From positions 186,001 to 250,000 of the forward strand of contig NZ_AQQU01000004.1 in assembly GCF_002210105.1 (NCBI RefSeq): a DNA stretch of 64,000 nucleotides. Direction: 5' to 3'. This stretch comes from Oceanicola sp. 22II-s10i. GTDB lineage: Bacteria; Pseudomonadota; Alphaproteobacteria; Rhodobacterales; Rhodobacteraceae. Shown one piece after another: positions 17,668-26,071 of this stretch (position 1 is the first letter of the stretch; every line of letters starts with the position of its first letter). Both the position numbers and the translations under genes were made by a program. Under the pieces are notes generated by a model, which made no database searches, was not told where the DNA came from, and worked only from the letters and a program-made list of their open reading frames with translations.

Positions 17668-19158
17668 ATGGCGCGGAGGACACGCGCCCGACATGAGCTT
17701 AAGGAGGCCACCATCCGTTTTCCGATCACCATCCTCCTGATCCTCGTCCTGTCCGCCGTCGGTCTGACCTACGAGATTGCGGCCGGTCGCGTCCTCGCGC
17801 CGTTCTTCGGAACCTCGCTTCTGACCTGGACCACCGTCATCGCCACGGTGCTGGGCGGCTTTTCCCTCGGCAGCGCCCTGGGCGGTTTCGTGGCCGAGCG
17901 TCCTCGGGTCATCGCCATCCGGAATGTCCGCAACGCGCTGATCGCGACGGCGGTGCTGATGGCCGTGTCGCCGACGCTTCTCGGCACATTGCATGCCTCG
18001 GGCGCGCGGGGCACCTGGGGCATGATCATCACCGTGCTGGTGGTCTTCTTCCCGGCCTCCGTCGCCGTGACCCTGCCGTCGCCCATGCTGGCCAAGCTCG
18101 CCATCGAGGCGCGGCCGGGGCGCGAGGGATCGTCGCTCGGCATCGTTATGGCCGCCGGATCGGTCGGTGCCATCTTCGGCGCCATCCTCGCGGGCTTCGT
18201 CACGCTTCCGCTGATCGGCTCGACCATGACCTTCGCCGCCTGCGGTGCGGTGGCGCTCCTCTGCCTGCCGTTCCTGCGGGGCGGCGAGAAAGGCAACAAG
18301 GGCATCACCGTTGCCGCAGCCGGTTTCGTCGCCTTCGCGGGGCTCGCAGGCGCGCCGTCCTGCCAGTTCGAATCCGGTCTCTCCTGCCTCCATGTGGATG
18401 AGCGCGGGCCGGAGGTGCGGCTGATCTCGGACGGCATCATGCAGGCCTCCGAACGGCGCGTCCTGCCCGACGCTGCCGACGACACCGTCGGCCTCGGCCT
18501 CAGCTACACCGAATGGCTCTGGTCCCGGATGCAGCGTGACCTCGGACCCGCGCCTTCGGTTCTGTTCATCGGCGGCGGGGGCTACACGCTTCCGACAAAA
18601 CTGTTGGCCACGCGCCCCGACGCGACAGCGGTGGCCGTCGAGATCGACCCCCTGGTGACAGAGGTCGTCCGGGCGCACATGCCGCGCGCTGGCGAGATGA
18701 TCGCGCGAACCGGCTACGATGAGTCCGGTTCTACGGAGGCCAACGGCCGCCTCGGCCTCGTGCATGCCGACGGCCGCGTCTATCTGAACGAGACGGACCG
18801 GCGCTTCGACGCCGTGGTGATGGACGCGTTTTCCTCCAACTCCGTCCCCGCGCATCTGGTCACCGTGGAGACCTTCGCCCGCCTGCGCGAGATCGTCGAC
18901 GGACCGGTCTATGTGAACCTGATCGACCGCGAAGACGGCCCGCTGGCGCGCGGGGTGAACGCGATCCTGAGGGAGCTCTTCCCACATGTGGAGGTCGTCG
19001 ACGGTGCATGGAACCGGCGGGATCGCGGGAACATACTGTTCGTCGCATCTCAAAAGCCGGTGCGCCCCTTGGCGGGCCTGCCGAAAGGCTACAGGCACAC
19101 GTCGATTTCGGACGCGCGGGCGTTCACCGACGACAGAGGGTGGACCGGGCATCGCTGA
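17668..19158 (+). CDS. fused membrane / spermidine-synthase-like protein
   Basis: The N-terminal ~200 residues hold 6-7 membrane segments (AVGLTYEIAAGRVLAPFFGT, 'ATVLGGFSLGSALGGFVAE'), and the C-terminal ~270 residues are a spermidine-synthase/methyltransferase-like Rossmann domain ('SVLFIGGGGYTLPTKLL', 'AVEIDPLVTEVV', 'VVMDAFSSNSVPAHLVT'). Such MFS-spermidine synthase fusions are widespread but mostly uncharacterised. The start is uncertain: ATG 17668 has only a weak ribosome site, while AAGGAGG at 17701-17707 is followed 5 nt later by an in-frame ATC (17713), exactly at the first family-like residue. Confidence 0.8.
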   Translation: MARRTRARHELKEATIRFPITILLILVLSAVGLTYEIAAGRVLAPFFGTSLLTWTTVIATVLGGFSLGSALGGFVAERPRVIAIRNVRNALIATAVLMAVSPTLLGTLHASGARGTWGMIITVLVVFFPASVAVTLPSPMLAKLAIEARPGREGSSLGIVMAAGSVGAIFGAILAGFVTLPLIGSTMTFAACGAVALLCLPFLRGGEKGNKGITVAAAGFVAFAGLAGAPSCQFESGLSCLHVDERGPEVRLISDGIMQASERRVLPDAADDTVGLGLSYTEWLWSRMQRDLGPAPSVLFIGGGGYTLPTKLLATRPDATAVAVEIDPLVTEVVRAHMPRAGEMIARTGYDESGSTEANGRLGLVHADGRVYLNETDRRFDAVVMDAFSSNSVPAHLVTVETFARLREIVDGPVYVNLIDREDGPLARGVNAILRELFPHVEVVDGAWNRRDRGNILFVASQKPVRPLAGLPKGYRHTSISDARAFTDDRGWTGHR

Positions 19159-19270
19159 GCGCGGACCTGAGCGGCGATACCAATCTCAACATCATTTCCG
19201 CGCGGTTCGTCTGAAGGAACTGGCCTTTTCAGCGTCCGAAATCTCGAAACCGAAGTGCTTTTTTCGGGAA

Positions 19271-19290
19271 CATCCAGCAACTGGAAGGTT
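19271..19290. promoter_or_regulatory. CueR/HmrR-like copper operator
   Basis: CATCCAGCAACTGGAAGGTT keeps one half (TGGAAGGT) and the centre of the copper MerR-type site with a degenerate other half (CATCCA for CCTTCCA). It lies about 30 bp before the DUF305 gene. No MerR regulator gene is in the window. Confidence 0.45.
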
Positions 19291-19322
19291 GTTGTTCTCC
19301 TGAGAACTTCAGGAGATTCCCG

Positions 19323-20147
19323 ATGGCCTACACCCGCTTTTTCCTCATGATCGCGACCTCGACCCTGTTGATGTTCGGATTGATGTACCTGAACACCTAC
19401 CTCGTCAGCCATGTTTTCTGGTCCGAAACCCGCGCCTACATGGCGCTGGTCATGGGCGCGGTCATGGCGTTCGTGATGCTGGCCTTCATGCTGGGCATGT
19501 ATACGAACCGCGCCGCCAACATCGCCATCTTCGCGGGGTCCATCGTCGTCTTTGCCGGGGCACTCTGGCTCGTGCGCAGCCAGGTGACGGTGCAGGACCG
19601 GTCCTACATGAGTGCGATGATCCCGCACCATTCGATCGCGATCATGACCTCATCGCGCGCCGATCTGACGGACCCACGGGTGCGGAACCTGGCGGACAGC
19701 ATCGTCTATGCGCAGGACAAGGAGATTGCCGAGATGCGGTATCTGCTTGCCGACATCGCGGCCAATGGCGAGGCGCACCCGGGACCTGCCGCGCCTGCGC
19801 CGGAGCTGATGGATGCTGCCCGGGCACTTTCGTCCGAGGTCGTCAGGACCGTCGACCCGGAGTTCCTGACCGAGGACGACATCGCCAAGGTCTTTCCCGA
19901 CGGCGCCGCCTGTCGCTTCACCTACACCGAGACCAGCCCGCCGGTGCTTGTCACCGGCAGTGACAGCGCGCTGATCCGGATCAGCGGCGACCTCGTCCGG
20001 CTGGAGGCCGATGGCGACGGGTTTGTCGCCGACCCGCTGAGCGCGCAGGTCAACCAGACGGACGATGCGGACCTGCACGACCTGATCGTGACCGCCGGTC
20101 CCGACTACACCGCCGGGTTCCGCGGCCAGTTCACCTGCGCGAACTGA
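19323..20147 (+). CDS. DUF305-domain membrane protein
   Basis: The 274-aa protein has three N-terminal hydrophobic segments (residues about 5-80), then a DUF305 ferritin-like helical domain with the key 'YMSAMIPHHSIAIMTSSRAD' (about 97-116) and 'AQDKEIAEMRYLLADI' motifs. The last ~100 residues are an extra periplasmic-looking domain with two Cys (CRFTYTETSP; final 'GQFTCAN'). DUF305 proteins often accompany copper-resistance genes and their HH motif is a likely metal site. AGGAG precedes the ATG, and a copper-type operator lies upstream. Confidence 0.85.
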   Translation: MAYTRFFLMIATSTLLMFGLMYLNTYLVSHVFWSETRAYMALVMGAVMAFVMLAFMLGMYTNRAANIAIFAGSIVVFAGALWLVRSQVTVQDRSYMSAMIPHHSIAIMTSSRADLTDPRVRNLADSIVYAQDKEIAEMRYLLADIAANGEAHPGPAAPAPELMDAARALSSEVVRTVDPEFLTEDDIAKVFPDGAACRFTYTETSPPVLVTGSDSALIRISGDLVRLEADGDGFVADPLSAQVNQTDDADLHDLIVTAGPDYTAGFRGQFTCAN

Positions 20148-20157
20148 AGAGAGCGAC

Positions 20158-20694
20158 ATGTCCGGGGACACCAGGCAAACCGTCGCGGGCTCCCGCGTGG
20201 TTATGCCGGAGCACGCGCTCGGCTATGGCCTGAAGTCGAAGCATCTGCTCGAAACGCATGATTGCAAGGTGGAAGACCACGACCTCTGGGCCCGCTAAGA
20301 GACCGATGACCTCAGGCGAGGGCATAATGTGCAGACGACTTCGCACACCTTCGTCGACGGAAAGCGGATCGGCGGCCACGTCGAGGTGCGCATCTTCCTC
20401 GGGATCGACCTGCTGGCGAAGAGACGAGAGCGCTATGGTCTGGCGCTGGCGGGCATTCCTATGACGGCAGGGCTCCTGCCGTGGTTCACTGCCCCGCTCG
20501 CCCTCGCCATCGGGGCAATCGGCGCGGTGCGCGTCTTCACGGCGGTCTGCATCGACAAGCGCAAGCTCGAGTGCGTCTGCGTCGGCTGGGATTGGAATGT
20601 GCCTCTTAAGACAATCTTTCTGACGGAGAACCTGATGAGGCTCATGCGGGTCCGGATCGGCATTCGGTTCCTTGCCGGGCAAACCGGAATGTGA
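20158..20694 (+). pseudogene. broken glutaredoxin-MauE fusion gene
   Basis: The first frame reads MSGDTRQTVAGSRVVMPEHA, then 'LGYGLKSKHLLETHDCKVED' and hits TAA at about 20296. The glutaredoxin active site CPYG is altered to LGYG. Past the stop, the same frame family resumes with 'QTTSHTFVDGKRIGG' (glutaredoxin end), then jumps by an internal deletion into the last membrane helices of a MauE-like domain ('LLAKRRERYGLALAG', 'LTENLMRLMRVRIGI'). Point loss of the Cys, a stop and a deletion of roughly a third of the protein make this a clear pseudogene. Intact versions sit in copper clusters of related bacteria. Confidence 0.75.
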
Positions 20695-20759
20695 CGCCCG
20701 CTCCGATTGACCTCTCCAACGGCATGGGGCCATACTCCGGCGACACGTCCGGAGGTCCT

Positions 20760-21092
20760 GTGCGGCATATCCTTGTCATCATCGCGTTGATCGTCACCGC
20801 CTGGGCGTTTCTGCCCGGCGCGGCGCAGGCGCATGGCATGCCGCATGCAGAGGCGGGCACCACGACCATGGATGGTGACTGCACCGGCTGTCCCGAAATG
20901 GGGGGTACGGGCGGTCACGCCTCGGGTATTGACTGCCACCATGGCGCGGGCTGCGGTCCGGCGGCCCATGCGATGCCAGTCTTTAATTCGTTTGCGGTGG
21001 ATCCGGTCGCGGTGCGCAGCAGCCGCCCGGACGAAGCTCTGCAACTGGCGTCCGCCTTCCTGTCCAGAGACCTGCCACCTCCACGATCCTGA
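20760..21092 (+). CDS. small exported Cys/His-rich protein
   Basis: With the GTG start at 20760 (GGAGG 4 nt upstream) the product is about 110 aa: a signal peptide (HILVIIALIVTAWAFLPGAA, cleavage near AQA-HG) and a mature part with 'DCTGCPEMGG' and 'GIDCHHGAGCGPAAHAM', which look like metal-binding loops. An in-frame ATG further up (20691) lies within the pseudogene end and is less likely. No family is recognised; it resembles small DUF2946-like copper-cluster proteins. Followed by a cytochrome gene 85 nt on. Confidence 0.6.
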   Translation: MRHILVIIALIVTAWAFLPGAAQAHGMPHAEAGTTTMDGDCTGCPEMGGTGGHASGIDCHHGAGCGPAAHAMPVFNSFAVDPVAVRSSRPDEALQLASAFLSRDLPPPRS

Positions 21093-21177
21093 GCGCGCCA
21101 AAGCCGCGACTGCGACGCCGATCGCAGATCACCGATATGCCCGGCCGCAATGGCCGAGCCCTTCAGGATCATGACCC

Positions 21178-21606
21178 ATGAGCAAGATCATTCCCGCCGC
21201 CCTGGCCGTCGTCGCCATTGCCGGCGGAGCCTTTTACCTCACCCGGCCCGGTGCGCCTGACCCCGGTGCACAGCCGGCCCAAGGCGAACCGCTCGTCTCG
21301 ATCACGGTGCCCGACACTTTGTCCGCCGACGCCATCATCGGCCAGCGGGCCTTCGACGCGACCTGCGCCGCCTGCCACGGGGCCAGCGCTACCGGAAAGA
21401 TGGGCTTTGGCCCGCCGCTGGTGCACAGGATCTACGAGCCGAACCACCATGCGGACATGGCCTTCGTATTGGCGGTCCAGAACGGCGTCCGGGCCCATCA
21501 CTGGGCCTTCGGAGACATGCCCGCACAATCCGGCCTGACGAAGGCCGATGTCGGCGCGATCATTGCCTATGTTCGCGAGTTACAACGCGCCAACGGGATC
21601 GAGTGA
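21178..21606 (+). CDS. c-type cytochrome, single heme
   Basis: This 142-aa protein has an uncleaved-looking N-terminal hydrophobic segment (IIPAALAVVAIAGGAFYL), heme motif CAACH at about 62-66, and the conserved 'GDMPAQSGLTKADVGAIIAY' ending with the distal Met ligand. It is a class I cytochrome c likely anchored facing the periplasm. It lies 1 nt before the multicopper oxidase gene, so it is probably the electron carrier for that oxidase. Confidence 0.88.
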   Translation: MSKIIPAALAVVAIAGGAFYLTRPGAPDPGAQPAQGEPLVSITVPDTLSADAIIGQRAFDATCAACHGASATGKMGFGPPLVHRIYEPNHHADMAFVLAVQNGVRAHHWAFGDMPAQSGLTKADVGAIIAYVRELQRANGIE

Positions 21607-21607
21607 C

Positions 21608-22996
21608 ATGACCCTACGCATGACACGACGTGCCTTCTGCGGTGCTATGGCCGGAACCGCTGGACTTGCCGCCCTGCCGGTGCGGGCGATGGCACCAAAG
21701 ACGCTGACAGCCCGCGTCGCCACCGCCCAGATCGCACCGCCGAAATACGCTGCCACCGAAGTATGGACCTATGACGGCGCTTTGCCTGGCCCTGTCCTGC
21801 GCGTGCCGCAGGGCGGGCGCTTGGCCCGCCGGCTGGTGAACGACCTGTCTGTGCCGACCTCGATCCACTGGCACGGCATCCGTATCGACAATGCTATGGA
21901 CGGTGTGGCCGGCCTGACGCAGGAGGCCGTGCCGCCGGGCGGAACCTTCGACTACGACTTCGCCGTGCCGGACGCCGGGACCTTTTGGTATCACGCCCAT
22001 ACCAACTCGTTTGAGCAGGTGGCCCGAGGCCTGTCCGGCGCGTTGATTGTCGAGGAACCGGATGCGCCGGAGGTCGACCGGGACGTTGTTCTGGTCCTCG
22101 ACGACTGGCTGCTGAACCCCGAGGACGCGCAGTTCATGGAACCGTTCGGTCATCCGATGAGCCTTAGCCACGGCGGACGCCTCGGCAACCTGCTGGGCAC
22201 CAACGGGACCTATGACTATGCCCGCGAGGTGAAGGCCAACGAGCGCCTCCGCCTGCGCCTGATCAACGCGAGCAATGCGCGGATCTTCGTGCTTCAACTG
22301 GCGGGCCTCGAAGGCTGGACGATCGCGCTGGACGGCATGCCTCTGCCCGCGCCGGAACCCGTGGAGGCGGAACTGATCCTCGCCCCCGCACAGCGTATCG
22401 ACCTGATCGTCGATGTGACGGCAGACGTCGGGGAAACCGCGGCGCTCGTCAGGTTCGACGACGACCAGTGGCGGCCCCAGGCGCGGTTCCCGGTCGCTGG
22501 CACGGCATCTGCCACCCGGCGCGATGGCCCCGCCGCCTTGCCGCCAAACCCGAACATTGAGGTGCCGGGCATCGACAGTGCCCGGCGGCTCGACATGGCG
22601 ATGGAGGGCGGGGCCATGGGGCGGATGTCCGGCGCCATGATGAACGGCCGCGCCATTGGCTTTCGCGAGATGGCAGGGCAGGGACAGTTCTGGGCGCTTG
22701 CAGGTCAGGTCGGCATGACCGACACGCCCTTTGCCAGCCTCGACCGGGGCGAGACCGTGCGCGTCAGGATGACCAACGAAACGGCCTTCGCCCACGCCAT
22801 GCACCTGCACGGGATGCACTTCCGGCAGGTGGCGGAGGATGGCACCCTCGGCCCGATGCGCGACACGATCCTCAGCTATCCGGATGAACCGCTGGAGATC
22901 GCCTTTGTCGCCGACAACCCCGGCAAGTGGCTGTTCCACTGCCACATGCTCGGCCATGCCGCGTCGGGCATGACCACCTGGATCAATGTAACCTGA
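21608..22996 (+). CDS. multicopper oxidase, Tat-exported
   Basis: The 462-aa enzyme starts MTLRMTRRAFCGAMAGTAGL, a Tat signal. The copper motifs are all present: 'HWHG' (about 98), 'YHAH' (about 140), 'HAMHLHGMHF' (about 400) and 'HCHMLGHAASGM' (about 440), which supply type 1 and trinuclear copper ligands. A Met-rich stretch (GGAMGRMSGAMMNGRAIG) suggests extra Cu(I) binding. It overlaps nothing but starts 1 nt after the cytochrome stop. Likely a periplasmic cuprous oxidase/laccase-like protein in copper tolerance. Confidence 0.9.
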   Translation: MTLRMTRRAFCGAMAGTAGLAALPVRAMAPKTLTARVATAQIAPPKYAATEVWTYDGALPGPVLRVPQGGRLARRLVNDLSVPTSIHWHGIRIDNAMDGVAGLTQEAVPPGGTFDYDFAVPDAGTFWYHAHTNSFEQVARGLSGALIVEEPDAPEVDRDVVLVLDDWLLNPEDAQFMEPFGHPMSLSHGGRLGNLLGTNGTYDYAREVKANERLRLRLINASNARIFVLQLAGLEGWTIALDGMPLPAPEPVEAELILAPAQRIDLIVDVTADVGETAALVRFDDDQWRPQARFPVAGTASATRRDGPAALPPNPNIEVPGIDSARRLDMAMEGGAMGRMSGAMMNGRAIGFREMAGQGQFWALAGQVGMTDTPFASLDRGETVRVRMTNETAFAHAMHLHGMHFRQVAEDGTLGPMRDTILSYPDEPLEIAFVADNPGKWLFHCHMLGHAASGMTTWINVT

Positions 22997-23020
22997 CCCC
23001 CTCAACAGGAAGGAAATACC

Positions 23021-23455
23021 ATGAAGAAATACATCGCCATCGCCCTGATCGTCTCCGGCACTGCGGCTTTCGCCCATAGCGGGGTGAAGGACCCTGATGT
23101 CATGAACCGGATGATGGGCATGTCGGAACTGGCCAAGCAGATGAAGGTCATCGGCGGCATGCACATGGGACAGGCCTCGTTCGATGCGGTGGCGGTCAAT
23201 GCCGCGCTCGAGAAGATCGCCGAGGAAGCGTCCTACATTCCCTCGCTCTTCGAGAAAAAGGCCCTCGATCCCAAATCCGAGGCGCTGCCGGTGATCTGGG
23301 ATGACTTCGCGACCTTCACGGCCCGCGCCGAGACGCTCCAGACCACGGCCGCGGGCTTTGCCGGGACGGTCGAAAGCTCCGGCGACCTGATGCAGGTCAT
23401 GCATGAGATCGGAAGGGCCTGCGGCGCGTGCCACGCGGACTTCCGCGCGAAATGA
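23021..23455 (+). CDS. cytochrome c' / c556-type cytochrome
   Basis: A signal peptide (MKKYIAIALIVSGTAAFAHS) precedes a four-helix cytochrome with the heme motif CGACH at the C-terminus, the arrangement of class II cytochromes (c', c556). Residues 'LMQVMHEIGRACGACHADF' form the last helix. GGAAGGAAATACC precedes the ATG. The next cytochrome gene overlaps by ATGA, giving a translationally coupled pair. At 144 aa it fits the family. Role is likely electron transfer or NO/metal-stress protection. Confidence 0.87.
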   Translation: MKKYIAIALIVSGTAAFAHSGVKDPDVMNRMMGMSELAKQMKVIGGMHMGQASFDAVAVNAALEKIAEEASYIPSLFEKKALDPKSEALPVIWDDFATFTARAETLQTTAAGFAGTVESSGDLMQVMHEIGRACGACHADFRAK

Positions 23456-23880
23456 GACTTGCGACGGTTCTGTTTGCCTGCGCCGCAACGGTCGCGCAGG
23501 CCGATCATCGGCTCACGGATCGTGACATCGAAGCTGGCGCCGCCCTCTATGCCGAGACCTGCGCCTCCTGCCACGGGGCCGATCTGGAGGGGCAGCCCGA
23601 CTGGCGCACCCCCGGAGAGGACGGCATCCTTCCCGCGCCTCCGCATGATGTGTCCGGCCACACCTGGCACCACGACACACCCCTCTTGCTGGAGTACACG
23701 CTGAAGGGCGGTCAGGCCACGCTGGAGTCGCGGGGCGTGACCGGCTTCAAGAGCGGGATGCCTGCCTTCGAGAAGACGCTGACCGAAGACGAGGTGCTGG
23801 ATATACTCGCCTTCATCCGGTCGACCTGGCCGGAACGCGCGCAGGAGGTTCAGAGCCAGCGGACACACGCCGCCGACTGA
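23452..23880 (+). CDS. c-type cytochrome, single heme
   Basis: This 142-aa class I cytochrome has a short signal peptide (MRLATVLFACAATVAQADH), heme motif CASCH at about 40-44 and the Met ligand region 'GFKSGMPAFEKTLTEDEVLD'. A 'WHHDTPLLLEYTLKGGQATL' segment is typical of the cytochromes that accompany multicopper oxidases. Its ATG overlaps the preceding stop (ATGA), so it is coupled to the cytochrome c' gene. Last gene of the plus-strand copper operon. Confidence 0.87.
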   Translation: MRLATVLFACAATVAQADHRLTDRDIEAGAALYAETCASCHGADLEGQPDWRTPGEDGILPAPPHDVSGHTWHHDTPLLLEYTLKGGQATLESRGVTGFKSGMPAFEKTLTEDEVLDILAFIRSTWPERAQEVQSQRTHAAD

Positions 23881-23901
23881 AAACCCGTGCGCACGTGCCG
23901 G

Positions 23902-24204
23902 TCAGCTGGCCAGCAGCTTCTTCCGGGCGGCGTAGTCCTCGGCGTCGATCTCGCCACGGGCGAACCGCATGTCGAGTTCCGCCAGCGCGCCAGGGGACTT
24001 GCCGCCCGTCGCTTGCCCGTCCATGCGTCGGACGAACCAGACGATCCCGGCCACGATCAGGCCAAGGACGATCAGCCAGAGGACCGGTCCGAACACCATG
24101 CCGGGACCGTAGCCATAGCCCCAGCCCATCATGTGATCATAGCCCTCAGGGTCCGCCATTGCCGGCTGGGCCACCAGGGCAAGGGGAAGTGCGAGACGTT
24201 TCAT
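23902..24204 (-). CDS. small SHOCT-domain membrane protein
   Basis: The 100-aa product has a signal/anchor, a Tyr/Gly/Met-rich stretch (HMMGWGYGYGPGM), one membrane segment (FGPVLWLIVLGLIVAGIVWF) and a C-terminal SHOCT domain (ELDMRFARGEIDAEDYAARK). SHOCT proteins of this size are common in copper clusters. It is transcribed alone on the minus strand. Confidence 0.8.
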   Translation of the reverse strand: MKRLALPLALVAQPAMADPEGYDHMMGWGYGYGPGMVFGPVLWLIVLGLIVAGIVWFVRRMDGQATGGKSPGALAELDMRFARGEIDAEDYAARKKLLAS

Positions 24205-24298
24205 GTTACCCTCCGGGGTTGAGACATCGCACCATCACCGTCCGACGGAATGCTGCGAATTTCCTTGATCGAGCGCAACCACACGAGGTCGTGACATG

Positions 24299-24330
24299 AA
24301 AAGGGGCGCCCCGGCTTGCCGGAACGCCCC
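24299..24330 (-). terminator. intrinsic terminator after the CusF-like gene
   Basis: Reading the minus strand: GGGGCG, TT, CCGGC, AA loop, GCCGG, GG, CGCCCC, then TTTT. A two-base internal mismatch splits the stem. It lies about 20 nt after the stop of the gene at 24353. Confidence 0.85.
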
Positions 24331-24352
24331 GCCGCATGTCTGGCCGGATGGA

Positions 24353-24658
24353 TTACTCGGCCATGATCTCGGTGACGGTCAGCTTGCCTTTCACGCGGTC
24401 GGCCGTGAAGGCGATTTCCTGACCTTCGGACAGGCCCTCCAGCATTGCCGGATCGGCGACTTCAAAGACCATCGTCATCGCCTCCATGTCGAGATTCTCG
24501 AGCGGGCCGTGATCGATTGTCAGGCGCTTCCACTGGGTGTCGACCTTGGTGATCGTGCCCATGCTCATGCCCGCACCGCCATGATCGCCGGAATGGGTGC
24601 CTTCCGCGGTGGCGGTCGAGGCGAAGAGAGCAAACGCGAGGGTCATCAGGGTTTTCAT
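24353..24658 (-). CDS. CusF-like periplasmic copper-binding protein
   Basis: The 101-aa product starts MKTLMTLAFALFASTATAEG (signal peptide) and has the CusF-type beta-barrel pattern: 'MGTITKVDTQWKRLTIDHGP' and 'DMEAMTMVFEVADPAMLEGL', including the Met pair and the region that binds Cu(I)/Ag(I). AAAGGA lies before the ATG. It is the last gene of the minus-strand copper operon, 60 nt after the multicopper oxidase. It would chaperone copper in the periplasm. Confidence 0.87.
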   Translation of the reverse strand: MKTLMTLAFALFASTATAEGTHSGDHGGAGMSMGTITKVDTQWKRLTIDHGPLENLDMEAMTMVFEVADPAMLEGLSEGQEIAFTADRVKGKLTVTEIMAE

Positions 24659-24718
24659 CGGAGGAGTCCTTTCAAGACGAGAGGGGTCGCGCCCGGACAA
24701 GCCGGACGCAGGGGGAAA

Positions 24719-26071
24719 TCAGCCGCGACGCACATGGTCGCGGGGCGGGATGATGGTTTCGGGACTGGTGTTGCGGGCCTCCTCGGGAAGCTCGCCGGTC
24801 CATTCCCAGGCTTCGGTTCCGGGCGGGTTTTCATACCAGCCGGGGTCGGCGTAGTCGCCGGGCGCGATGCCATCGCGGACCTTCACGACAGAGAACATAC
24901 CGCCCATTTCCAGCGGGCCGTATGGGCCCCAGCCGGTCATCATCGGCACGGTGTTCTCGGGCAGCTCCATCGACATTTCGCCCATGTCGGCCATGCCGGC
25001 GGTCCCCATGGGCATGTAGCCGCGCGTCTCCTTCCGGATCATGCCGGTCAGCTTGCGCTTGTCGGCGCCGATGAAGGTGGGCAGGTCGTGCCCCATGGCG
25101 TTCATCGTGTGGTGCGACTTGTGGCAGTGGATGGCCCAGTCACCCTCGTGCACCGCGTCGAACTCGTAGGCGCGCATGGCGCCTACGGGGATGTCTATGC
25201 TGACCTCGGGCCATCGGGCGCTCTCTGGCACCCATCCGCCGTCGGTGCAGGTGACCTCGAAGTCGTAGCCGTGCATGTGGATCGGATGGTTCGTCATTGT
25301 CAGGTTGCCGACCCGCACGCGCACGCGATCCCCCTTGTTCACGACCAGCGGGTCGATGTCGGGAAAGATCCGGCTGTTCCAGGTCCACATGTTGAAGTTG
25401 GTCATCTCGGCCACCTTCGGGATGTAGGTGCCCGGGTCGATGTCGTAGGCCGCCAGCAGGAAGGCGAAGTCCCGATCCACCGGCATGAAGGCGGGATCGC
25501 GCGGATGCACGATGAACAGGCCCATCATGCCCATGGCCATCTGCACCATCTCGTCAGCATGCGGGTGATACATGAAGGTGCCCGACTTGGTCAGGTCGAA
25601 CTCGTAGACATAGGTCTTGCCGGGCGGGATCGCGGGATGGCTGAGGCCGCCGACACCGTCCATGCCCGAGGGCAGGATCAGCCCGTGCCAGTGGACCGAG
25701 GTATGTTCGGGCAGGCGGTTGGTGACATAGATGCGCACCCGTTCGCCCTCCACCGCCTCGATGGTCGGGCCGGTGGACTGGCCGTTGTAGCCCCAGAGCC
25801 GCGCCATCATGCCGTTGGCCATGATCCGTTCGACCGGCTCGGCGACGAGGTGGAATTCCTTCACGTTGCCGTTCATGCGCCAGGGCAGCGACCAGCCGTT
25901 CAGCGTGACGACCGGGTTGTAGTCCGGGCCGTTGCCGGGGCGCGGCGGCACCTGCGTGTTCGGGCTGTCGTAACTCGCGGCTTCGGGCAGGTCCCGGAAC
26001 CGGGTCTGGGCCTGTGCGGCAGACGCCATGGCAAGACCGGCCCCCGCGGTCAGAAGTTGTCTGCGGTTCAT
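24719..26071 (-). CDS. multicopper oxidase, Tat-exported
   Basis: The 450-aa protein begins MNRRQLLTAGAGLAMASAAQ, a Tat signal. Copper-ligand motifs are 'HWHGLILPSGMDG' (about 127), 'MYHPHADEMVQM' (about 166), 'HPIHMHGYDF' (about 262) and 'HCHKSHHTMNAMGH' (about 317), so all four binding blocks exist, though the last is not the usual HCH...M form. Met-rich surface stretches (GMADMGEMSMEL, AMGMMG) suit copper binding. It overlaps the stop of the TolC-type gene (ATGA), so it belongs to the same operon, with CusF-like next. It differs clearly from the oxidase at 21608. Confidence 0.88.
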   Translation of the reverse strand: MNRRQLLTAGAGLAMASAAQAQTRFRDLPEAASYDSPNTQVPPRPGNGPDYNPVVTLNGWSLPWRMNGNVKEFHLVAEPVERIMANGMMARLWGYNGQSTGPTIEAVEGERVRIYVTNRLPEHTSVHWHGLILPSGMDGVGGLSHPAIPPGKTYVYEFDLTKSGTFMYHPHADEMVQMAMGMMGLFIVHPRDPAFMPVDRDFAFLLAAYDIDPGTYIPKVAEMTNFNMWTWNSRIFPDIDPLVVNKGDRVRVRVGNLTMTNHPIHMHGYDFEVTCTDGGWVPESARWPEVSIDIPVGAMRAYEFDAVHEGDWAIHCHKSHHTMNAMGHDLPTFIGADKRKLTGMIRKETRGYMPMGTAGMADMGEMSMELPENTVPMMTGWGPYGPLEMGGMFSVVKVRDGIAPGDYADPGWYENPPGTEAWEWTGELPEEARNTSPETIIPPRDHVRRG

